From NCBI GenBank assembly GCA_021234155.1, contig JAJEKV010000005.1:23699584-23763583 (forward strand): a stretch of DNA of 64,000 bases, given 5' to 3'. The translations under genes and the position numbers were made by a program. Positions within the stretch are counted from its first letter, which is position 1. Each line of letters starts with the position of its first letter. The notes under the pieces are model-generated. The model ran no database searches, was not told the DNA's origin, and saw only the letters and a program-made list of their open reading frames with translations. This document shows positions 54,706 to 64,000 of this stretch, piece after piece. This DNA comes from Isoetes taiwanensis. Taxonomy: Eukaryota; Streptophyta; Lycopodiopsida; Isoetales; Isoetaceae.

Positions 54706-57700
54706 CCCAAATCGGGCATTTCGTAGAGTGCCTGGAAGGTTTCACCATGTTGAACCGTATAAAAAGCAATAACCGGACTGGTTAGGGGTTTATCGTTCCC
54801 ACCAAAGAAGCCGAGGTGGGTCGAAGGGGAGATGGGCTGAACTAGAAAGTACTTATGACACGTTAGGGCATTGCGCCATAGATCTGATTCCCTCAGATAG
54901 CTGATAGGTCAGCGACATGGCATCCCTTCTTTCTTTCCCTTATTTTTTTCTATTCTTGCGGGTGCATAACGAGTTATAGAGCTTATTTCTTGATCTTCTA
55001 ACCGGGGAAGCACAAATGGCAAAGTGGGCAAAGCATGGGAATCGAGATTCATCTCTTTTGCATGTTTGATCTCGATTTGCTTCAAGGTATGTATTATGAA
55101 ACCTCTTCTAAAACAATGTCAATGGCAACTCTTTGTTTTATTGGTGATGAGAACGGATATAATGGTATTTTCCTTCTCGTGTTTTAAAAGGTATGGCTTG
55201 TTTGAATGTAAGGGTTTCAAAGAAGCTCCTAGATTCAGCTCTCCGGCCCAATGGGTTATGTTTGCAAAAAGCATTTGGTGCCTCGGTTGGGCTACACAGG
55301 TTTTCCCTGGTTTTTTCTTTTCTTCGAAGTTTGATTATCGTTTCTTGCCATGATTCTTCATCGTTACCTTTGCATGTTTTTGGATGCTTTGCAATGATTT
55401 TTTTTCTCATCAAAACACGTTTCGGCCGTGATCCATAGGGTTCATTTATAACATATCCAGTTCTTCTCAAATAGGTATAAGAGAACAGCCTCGGATTTAT
55501 TTTTCGTGATCACTTCAAACTTCATTTTTTTAAATCATGTTTTTATTAACAAACCACGCAAAAACACGTATTTTCTAGTCCTCCAGATTCGATTGGCATA
55601 TTGCAAAAGGACATCAGCTTTTTCTACTTTTGTTTTAACTTTGACTTCTCTCCATAAATGCGTGGATGTAGTGGAAGTACCAAAGCACTCTTATTGTACA
55701 AATCTGAGCTCTTCACATTACCGTTAGATATACCAAACCGCCAGAGGTACTCATTAAATGTAGAAAAAAACAAGTCATTTTGTAAGCCTTTTTCCCATTC
55801 AAATTACAAAGCTTTTTTCTTTGTATCTTTTCCTCTCCACAAAACCATAGTATGCGAAAAGCTTAATTAGATTCTTAAAAAAAGGTTTTTTTTTTTTTCA
55901 TTACTACAATGTTTTATGATCTTCAATTATCCCTTTCCAATAATTATTGAACTTCAATAATATGTACCGGTTCGGGACTTCAACAACTGCGGCGCACAAA
56001 CCGATCGCATGAAGAAATGTCAAACATTCCTTATCCACTTTTACTCTGCAAAAGCAAAAGAGCAACCGAAAGCAAAAATAAGGTACATCCCTTTATGCCA
56101 TTTGTAATTTCAGGCTCATGTTGATGTGCAATCAAGACTAGAGTTTCGGGAAAAATTTTGAGGAAGTTCATTTCAAGAAATGAGTTTAGAACCAAGGAAC
56201 AAATAGTCATCCATCTATACTACTTGAAATTACACGCTTTTTGGGGAAAAAAATTGAGGCTTTAATTCTAATGCACCAGTATGTTGTAAGTTTCAAGGTT
56301 ATTGAGAAGTGCCCCGTAAGATATGGAAGATCTTATGCCCCCCAGGATTTGTAGAGCAAGTTGAGTTGAATGGAAGCATCTAGACCGCTGTGAAGGCAGG
56401 CTACAAACGAGGTCTATTATGTTGTATAATTCACCTTATTATGCTTATTTACAGCTTTAACCATATAAAGGCTACACAACGTAAGTGTGAATATGAGGGA
56501 AAAATGTGGTCCTAACAATGCTTATAAGTGCGTGGATGCTTGTACATAGCCACTTGCTTTTAAAGGTGGTTGCTTATAAGCGCATTGGAGGCCCCGATGA
56601 ATTTATTTTGCATGTTTGTAGGTCCATATGGATTGTTATAGCTTAAGATGGTGCGTTGGATGGGAATCTGCTGGTCGCGGGTAACCTTTGCCGCCCCGGA
56701 GCTCCTAAGCAAAAATCCACCATGTCGCCTTTTGTCTAGCTTAAAGGTTTAAATGCCGCAGGTTCATTCCGTTGTAATAGGGAGGTCCGGGGATTCTCGC
56801 TTCTAATAATTAATACAATAAGAGTGTCATCCTAGTCTTTTTTTTCAAAATGAACATTCATTATCTTATCGACAAAGGACAACTTTGTTCCGATCCAGCT
56901 TGGTGCTATGAAGAAGACAAATGATGGTCATTGGGTTCATCTTGCTTATGCTTTTTATGGATTCCGTAGGACTTAGCTCCAGATTCTTTTTGTCAGTAAT
57001 ATACATTAATGTGTCTTAGTATTGTAAGTAAACTGGTATGGATATGAAAAGGTATATGAGTTTTTTATACTTTACTCGGATAGGTCGTGGCTTGTAAGTT
57101 CCTCAGAGTATAAAGCATAGATCCGCCAATCTAATATGTAGATATTGTATCTTTTCTCGGGTTGTCATGTCATCATATGTTGGCTTAACTCACATATACC
57201 GCCTATGATTGCCTTTTTCTTTTTCTCAGACTGGGTCCATGTGAGCCCTATAAATTGAGAACCAACATGAAGAAATGGTCAGATCCCTGTAAATTTAGGG
57301 AATTACTGAAATTGCTAAGGCACTTTTTAAAGTACCATATGGTGCCCGTGATCCAAGTAATCGGCTTTTGAAAAAACCGTAGTTTCTTAACCGCTCATTC
57401 TAAATTTTTTAAACAGGGTTTAGGGTGGAGCATTATGGGCTTTTCTTAGGTATGTGCTTAGATTCAAAAAATTCCCAGATTCAAAACTTTTTCTTACATG
57501 TTTGCATTTTTAAAAAAGGATCGTAGGTTGTTAACGATAATACTTATTATTGCTCAACAAGGATTTATTATTGTTTGGATTATATCTAGACTATTCGTCG
57601 CCAGGTTTTGCATGTGCATTTGAAGAAGTTGGACTGAGTATCTAATATTGTACAAACAATATTATTTTTCCTAGAAACAAAGCAAGTATTCAACAACATT

Positions 57701-57850
57701 TATAGCAAGTGTATAAGGCTCTATATCAAAACCCATATACATGCATCCAATTGTCGAAATAATAGATTGCCCCCCACCATAACTTACATTTCCATATCTT
57801 GGTCTACAAGCCATCCTACTTTGTATATAATGCATAATCCTTGTTTGCAG
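54706..57850. other. no recognisable gene
   Basis: The longest frame is minus-strand 55470-55138 (110 residues, basic, SRPKRVLMRKKIIAKHPKTC). It has a plausible composition but matches nothing I know. The rest is AT-rich spacer. T11 run at 55888-55898. Confidence 0.45.
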
Positions 57851-58158
57851 TCAATCACTATTACAAGTAATTTCTCAATAATGTTCATACCGGTATTTAT
57901 GCATCTTATAAGCAACTTTGTCTCAAAATTCAATTATTGTTACAAGTAATTTCTTTAATAATATTCATGTTGATGTTTATGCACATCTTATAAAACAACT
58001 TTGTCTCAAGAAGATGATGACGATAGTTCCTTGGATATGTTTAACAACCGCTAATTTAACCCAAGAATCAACTTAAAGGTTCAATAATAAATAATGATAC
58101 TACAACCATATGAATCAACTTAAAGGTCTAATAAATAATGATATTACAAACCACATGG
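57851..58158. repeat. two small tandem duplications
   Basis: First: a ~79-bp unit (57851-57928 and 57929-58010) with TTACAAGTAATTTCTNAATAAT and CTTATAA-CAACTTTGTCTCA. Second: a ~48-bp unit (58063-58110 and 58111-58158) with ATCAACTTAAAGGT and AATAAATAATGATA. Both are imperfect. Confidence 0.85.
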
Positions 58159-60451
58159 TTTTGTGGGTCATACCCATGCTAGAAACAAAAAGGTTATAAT
58201 TTTGTAAAAGTTGTAAAGCAAACACCCTAATGCTTAGTGAGTCGAAAGGAGGTAACATGTTATCTCAGCTGGACCAGCCTCGAATTTTTAGTGTTCAACG
58301 GATCAATGTGCTCAATGACCGGGCTCTAATCTTAGTGTGTTGATTGGCATTGATGCTCATCAACAACATGTTAGCTCATCAAAGTATACATTGCTCATAT
58401 ATATATACAAAAGTTAATGTTAATGTTATTAGACAATTTCAATAACAAAAATAATTACAAAAGCAAGATAATGTCCATTCTGCCAATATCAACATGCAAT
58501 GTTGTCGGTTGTATATGGATAGTCGAGTAAACATACATGCGATAAAGAGTTCCTAAATGTTGACATGTTGACTATGTATATTAAAAACATTGTGAAAATT
58601 TTTTTCCGTAATCTAAATACCATTATTTCTCTAAATAAAGCTACAAAGTGGCACAAACCTCAAGATAAGATCTGTAGGGATACAAAAATTAAGATACCCA
58701 TAAGTATATCTACGAAGGGGGTAGGGAACCGGCTTTATTTATTTAATGCATGTAGAGGTTTTTCACCTCCAAAAAGTCGTGATATTATGGGTTTTTGTGA
58801 CCCCAATCTAACGAGATGAGGTATCCCACATGCCTAGGTGAGACCCCGGGTCGTGAATGATGCTTCTTTTTACGTTTCAAATCTAATTTTTTCGCATGCG
58901 TTGCAAATGCAAAAATGGCTTTAGTCCCGTAGACTTGGGATCCTCCTTCAAGCCCTTCAGATCCTCTATATCTTTGAGAAAATATCCTTTCTAGAAGGAC
59001 TTTTAGACCCAAATTCTCTATATACGAGCTTTTGAAGCATAAAGAGGCCCAATCTTTTTTTCTCGCAACGAAGGAACTTGCCGCCATCCGACTTTTTTCA
59101 AAAGCCGGATGTTTATGCTCGTGAGAAGCATGAGCTTAAAACTTGTTCAACAAAAGCTTGTTGAGTAAAGAATTTCTAAACACATGAGGCCAGTAAAACG
59201 CTTAAAATTGTTTTTGTTCAATAATCGTTGTATAAGGTAACCGGAAGTGAATGCCGACCGGCCAAAATGGAGTCGCAAAGAATCAATCGAGCTTTCTTTT
59301 TACAATAAATGGTTGGGGATGTTTATCACTACCGATGGATGGTGCTATGATTTTAATCCCTTGGAAGTTTTTGACTTGTTCAACCAACCGCCAGTTTGTT
59401 GAGTAAGAAGCAAACAACAATAAGAACGCCATTTCTAAACCTGGCATGGAACAAGCAAAAAAACAAATTTTAAGCCAGAATCGGATCAACGTAAATCTTC
59501 ATACCTGATTAGCATTCCTTGATAAAATTGTTTTTGAAAGAAATCACGACCCAAACCATGATATTGTTGTAGGCTGTCCGAATTTAGGTCCACGGGAATT
59601 GGTCTCCTTTTTCCATTCCAGATTGTATGGTATGCCACGCGGCAAAACAAATTTTTCGCAGCAAATTGCGACCCCTTTCCATGTTGTAGACGAGGAAAAA
59701 AAATTGGGCTGTGGTTGTAAGCAAGGGTTAGGAGATGCTGAAGTTGGGAATATCAACATCACGTTTCCTTCCGGAAACCGGTCTATCTCACGTTTAGTCG
59801 CACTATCAAGCTGCACCGTCTGCTTGATGAAGCCAGCACGCCGGTTTGCAAATGGAGAGATTGTTGTAAAGTAGAAATGTGGCTGCCTCTTTTTGTTGTC
59901 CAAACCGATTCGCAAAATGCAGGATGGGCTAGTGGAGTATTGATGTTTTGGCGCTTGTTCTTGCAACTATTGAAGATTCAAAACTCACAGAACATTCTGA
60001 AGGGTAAACTTCATTTTAAACGTTCTTAGTATCCGCGAAAGTTATTGCAAAATTAATCTAAGGAAGATGTTTTCAAATGCAGTCAATATAATAGTTAATA
60101 TGGACGAAATCCCAAGATTATGGAGAGTTAACCAGTTATTTAATCAATTGCTAGTTTGCCCGGTACCCTAAGCCAGGAGGATGCTCGATGACAAAGGATG
60201 GATGGTTTTTCCAATAGACATTAGTTAATCCTTCTTTTTTCCCTTCCAATTTCATGTGTGAACCTAGAAAGTCAAAAACGTTAGCAATCCCTATAGACTG
60301 TACATGTAGTTTTGCATTTATGAGTAAGATCATGAACTGCTGTGGATCCCATTCTCAAGCAACAGCGCCATGCGGGAGGAATATATTCCTGCTAATTAGA
60401 CAGCCATTAAACAGGACCGTGGACATTAGTTCCTAAATCTTCTAGCTCATT
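58159..60451. other. no recognisable gene
   Basis: Minus-strand frames 59087-58785 (100 residues) and 59966-59544 (140 residues; contains SATKREIDRFPEGNVMLIFP) are longer than most here. They match no family I know. They may be decayed mobile-element sequence. Confidence 0.4.
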
Positions 60452-61422
60452 GTCGGAAATAAATGGGTCTATAGGACCACCAAATTCAGTTCTGATGGGA
60501 AAGTTGCTAAGTTGAAAGCTAGATTGGTGGCACAAGGGTATAATCAAAAGTATGGGCCTGATTTAAGTGTATGGCAACTGTTCGCTTTATAATTGCTCTT
60601 GTACCCAATTGAACCAAAAGTATGCATTTTGAATGGAGATCGAAGAAGACAGTTATGTTAATTAACCTCAAGGTTTTATTCAGAAAAGGATGAAACATTT
60701 GGTGTAAGTCATAAAATGAGTTGGGCATCTTTTAATCATACTGCAGAAATTTATACTTATTTGTTATCAAAAGGTTCAGAGTAAGAGCAGATCCTACTAT
60801 AAATGTTCACATTATATGTTAATCAACCTCAAGAAAGGATCTAAGAACATTTGGTATGTAAGCTATTAAAGAGTTGTACGGTTTTTAGACAGACTGCATG
60901 AATACTTACTTAGTTATCACAAGGGTATCAGAGTGAGAGCAAGATCCTGACTATAAAATGTCTATATTATGTGTTCATGATATGACATCATGGTATAATA
61001 CGGGATCTTAAAGCACATCTGAGGTTACTGATATGGAGTTACACCATCACTATTTTGAGAAGTTTGACAACTCTGCTGACTTCTTCAGTTCGACAGACCA
61101 AAATGTTCCAAAACCTGTGTAAATTCCATTTCGAGCAAGGAACAAAAGTTGATTCATATGCGGATGGGGAATCATGCCATCCTACACTGTAATGTACAGT
61201 TGGTGGGTCTCTAATCTATCTACCACCACTGGCCTGGTATAACGTTTTGTGGTAGGCCAAAAATAATATGCAATGATCTGGCTGCTTCATCTCTTTTATG
61301 ATTTAGAAGAATTAATCATTATGTGTTGACAATTTCTGCTGAAAGTCAAGGAAGAGAAATTTGACTGTAATTATGCCAGTTCATTTTAGGAGTCATTAGT
61401 TAGAGTTCAGTTTTAGGAGGGG
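60452..61422 (+). pseudogene. copia-type pol remnant (RT) and polypurine tract
   Basis: 60452-60580 reads VGNKWVYRTTKFSSDGKVAK then LKARLVAQGYNQKYGPDL, the conserved start of copia reverse transcriptase. Further on, with stops and shifts: TVRFIIAL, AF-MEIEEDSYVN-PQGF (AFLNG...PQGF region), EHLVCKLLKS-x-x-FRQTA, and near 61205 VGSLIYL (AVGSLMYL region). The YVDD motif is lost. A purine tract AGGAGGGG (61415-61422) directly precedes TGTCAGAG, a plausible 3' LTR start. Dead. Confidence 0.85.
60655..60975 (+). repeat. diverged ~160-bp tandem duplication inside copia RT
   Basis: 60655-60815 and 60818-60975 share ATGTTAATYAACCTCAAG, AAAGGAT, ACATTTGGT, TACTTA-TTAT-A and AAGGKTCAGAGT...GCARATCCT...ACTATAAATG in order. 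It probably arose by slippage during reverse transcription or later recombination. Confidence 0.7.
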
Positions 61423-62060
61423 TGTCAGAGGAAGAACTAAACTCCATACTAAACTCGACTAGGCGGGCTGCTAGTGTATTATATGTGACTATATATGTCA
61501 ATACATCATATTTTCTCGCTTCACTTCAGTTACTCATTCGAGCAGGTTTCTAGGTGTTTTTTTGCTTTCCTTTCCATCTTGCTCATGCATCATTTATATT
61601 ATGGTAATTTGTTATGATACCTTACTATTGGGGCAGATAGACCAACTTAGAGTTGATTGATCATGCCATGGATGTTAGAATTTATAATGCTAACTCATGC
61701 GTAGACCTAAAACGCCAGTGTGTCAAAAGGAAAAGGGAAAAGGTATGGGGAAAACGACTCAAACCACACGATCAAGGGCATTAATGGCTAAGATGTATGC
61801 CATGTCAAGACGGGCGGGGTAAAACTAATTATACCCTGGGGAAAAGGCTGAAAGGAGAGGGTAGTTTTTGATCATCTCTCAGCGGAGAGGATCAGATCAT
61901 CTGATCTTGATTGTGGATGATCACACTTTGTGGTGTAAAGTATCTCATTCACAGTGTTCGCTCTCAGCCCCTGGGAGTTTGATGGTCAATCAGTAGAGCC
62001 TGATCTGATCTGGTGACCAAGCTCATGTTTGGGCGGAAAGTTCTTTCACCTTCTGCAGCA
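61423..62060 (+). mobile_element. candidate 3' LTR of the copia remnant and adjacent duplicated sequence
   Basis: Begins TGTCAGAGG after the purine tract, with a TATATATG-type box near 61490. The 3' boundary is not clear. 61630-62060 is partly repeated at 62530-62790 (shared GTTAGAATTTATAATGCTAACTC-type block, CTCTCATTCACAGTGTT, and a CCAAGCTCATG block). Confidence 0.4.
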
Positions 62061-62529
62061 GTCCTTTGACTTAATTCAAGTTTTCTTACTCGTTTTGTAA
62101 CGGAGGTGCTTTGACTGAGGGTCATTGTTTCTGATTATGACAAGATGGATGCTTGAGCTTTTTATGGGGGCGCTTGACGCCTGACAAGAAACCAGTTAAA
62201 TGAACTCGGTGAGCTAGTAAAATCGGAAGATGGAACTTCTTTACCAATGATGATGATTCTGGGGATGATGTACGTCTTCGTCCATTGAAAGGGAAAGTTA
62301 ACAATCGACCTCGCCGGAGATGCTGCGTAAATGCTATATGTATAAGGTAAGATAGTGGAACCCATTTTCAACAGAGGTCCGGGTTGCCATTATCCTGAGG
62401 CCTGATGCCAAGGCAGAATGTGGTATGGGTTAGACATACTTGATTGATACTGACGACTAGGATAATTGGGCAAGATTTTTGATGAAGGTTGTATGGTTTT
62501 TTGTGTAGATGCCAGTTGTCTTTTACCTC

Positions 62530-62790
62530 GTTGGCTGTTATACTACCTTGGATCATGGTTGCTGTAGCAGATCAACCTAGAATTATATTGCTAACTCCAT
62601 GCTGTAGACCTGTGAAAGGAAACATTTTCCCTATTGAAGCTGGAAGCGTTGTCTCAGGTGTGTTCTCTCATTCACAGTGTTTGCTAGTTTCAAAGCCATG
62701 TAAGCGGATGGTCATTACAGCGGGGTCCAATCTAGTTGGCCAAGCTCATCGCTTGGTGGAGAGGTTTTTCCATGTTTCCTGGCATTACCC
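62530..62790. repeat. diverged copy of 61630-62060
   Basis: Same landmarks in the same order as 61630-62060 but shorter. The intervening 62061-62529 has no recognisable gene. Confidence 0.5.
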
Positions 62791-62943
62791 TCCTTGCAGC
62801 TCCATAATTTTGTTTGTTCCGGTTTCATGGTTCTTACCAAAACATTCAATAACTTCTTCTTTCTCCCTCCCCAAGACAAAGATTTCTTAAGTTTTCTTTT
62901 AATTTTCAAAGTTTCAGCGAAGTTTTATTTTTTAATGGACACC

Positions 62944-63257
62944 CTACCTATACATGATCTGATGTAATATTTGGTCTCATAGACCAGTGGTCTCCCCACA
63001 GACGTTAATGTCATCTATGTGTCCAACTTGATTAATTGCTTGTTGGGAAACACTATTTTGCCATTCCAGATTTGCTTGTCATAATGATATGAGCTCTGCA
63101 TATTCCCAAGCACCATAATAAAGCCCCCAAAACCCTATACATGATCTGATGTTGGTCTCAGACCAGTGGTCTCCCTACAGACGTTAATGTCATCTATCTG
63201 TCCAACCTGATTAATTGCTTTGTTGGGGAACACTATTTTGCCATTCAGATTTGCTTG
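62944..63257. repeat. two-copy direct repeat of ~130 bp
   Basis: 62944-63078 and 63131-63257 share TATACATGATCTGATGT, GACCAGTGGTCTCC, ACAGACGTTAATGTCATCTA and AACACTATTTTGCCATT. The copies are very similar, so the duplication is fairly recent. It contains GACCAGTGGTC, an 11-base palindrome. Confidence 0.9.
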
Positions 63258-63460
63258 TTGAAGAATCCCTATGACGGAAAAGTGAATTGAAGGAATAGAG
63301 AAAGACACGGAGGGAGGCGCCTACGCATGCAAAAAAAGAAGTGACTAAACCCTACATGACCATGACCTTATAGATAATATGTCATCACCACATGTGGCAG
63401 GGTGATATGTCTGAGTCATCATAATAAGGTGATTCCAGCCATATAGCATGTGGCTAAACA

Positions 63461-64000
63461 TCCCCTTGATGACCAAACATAGCAGAAACAACCAAAAGAA
63501 ACTGGAAAAAAAAAAATCCTCATGATTACTTTCCCCGAGGAGAAGCTGCAGGTACAACATGCAAGAAGTCCTTCAGCATTTAAGTGTCGTCCTGAAAGAG
63601 TTTTGTAAAGCCATCGGCTTTGGTCTGTTGTGGTGCAGTGTGAGATATTGAGCTGCCCATTTTGTAACTGTTCTCTAAGAAAGCACAGTTTGATATCCAT
63701 ATGTTTTGTTTGAGATGCATTTGAGGTCTTTGATGTGATGAATAGCCCCAATATTATCACAGTAAATAGTGGCAGGAATTGTGAGTATTCCCAGATCTTC
63801 GAAAAGATGGATCAGCCATAGTATTTCCTGAACTAAAGTTGAGAGCTTTGAGGTTCCGCTTCAGTGGTGCTGATACTATTGGTGTCTTGCTTTTTGTGAC
63901 TTCCAGCTGATTGATTTCCTCCAAAAAAGGAGACATACCCTACATTTCTATAGTCAATGTCAGTGGGAAGCCATATCTGAACTAGAATATAAAGTGAGTT
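63461..64000 (-). pseudogene. copia-type RNase H, running off the right edge
   Basis: On the minus strand from the window edge: VGYVSFFGGNQSAG, SISTTEAEPQS (the S-T-AEY region), IGAIHHI-, then QTKHMDIKLCFLREQLQNGQ and LNISHCTTTDQS. This is the typical copia end (xTKHIDIxxHFIREx...). Frameshifts are present. Minus strand 63470-63461 reads ATCAAGGGGA followed by TGTTTAGCC, a possible polypurine tract and LTR start. The element is oriented opposite to the copia remnant at 60452. Confidence 0.8.

Overview
The window looks like plant nuclear DNA of the intergenic, repeat-dominated kind. Evidence: LTR retrotransposons of Ty3 (Tat/Athila-like) and copia type, an APE-type LINE, Helitron ends, a pogo-like transposase with a spliceosomal intron, and broken pieces of plant-type genes (PPR, LRR receptor kinase, UDP-glycosyltransferase, phosphoserine aminotransferase, phospholipase A1, exocyst EXO84). 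No bacterial-style operon, rRNA or convincing tRNA is present. The repeat density, long degenerate spacers and pogo-like element would suit a fern, lycophyte or gymnosperm, with a fern as first guess, but the sequence does not prove it. Almost nothing here is an intact host gene. The two best-preserved reading frames are a histone-H3 fusion protein at the left end and the pogo transposase. || Layout. 1-5.8 kb: the internal region and LTRs of a minus-strand LTR element. Reading leftwards, a truncated LTR (5808-5383) is followed by the tail of an internal region, a polypurine tract, a complete LTR (4723-3140), a Met-initiator-like primer binding site (3136-3125) and two ORFs. The first ORF (2444-1233) is a 403-residue protein whose last ~99 residues are a nearly canonical histone H3 fold. 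The second runs off the left edge and is broken. 7.2-9.4 kb: a cluster of unrelated gene fragments (UIM, receptor kinase, LRR, UGT). 9.8-11.3 kb: pogo-like transposase. 12.4-13.6 kb: PPR pseudogene. 15.8-18.3 kb: an old direct segmental duplication. || 18.65-20.65 kb: a DNA element with long terminal inverted repeats carrying a degraded phospholipase A1 (Pack-MULE-like). 25.5-38.8 kb: one minus-strand Ty3-type element bounded by AGGGG target duplications, with a second LTR element nested inside (28991-35633) bounded by AGACC duplications. In the outer element a plant-type RNase H segment lies between protease and reverse transcriptase. 39.8 and 47.05 kb: two Helitron 3' termini facing each other on opposite strands. 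Between them lies a degraded minus-strand LINE (40.4-44.7 kb) and a GC-rich block of unknown nature. || 49.3-50.2 kb: phosphoserine aminotransferase pseudogene. 51.2 and 54.3-54.7 kb: a family of inverted and direct copies of a GGAGGTTTCC word. 52.5-53.3 kb: fragments including an EXO84-like C-terminus. 60.4-64 kb: two copia remnants on opposite strands, with their own duplications. The genes do not form a pathway. The common theme is insertion, capture and decay, with the histone-H3 fusion in the gag position of an LTR element as the standout novelty.
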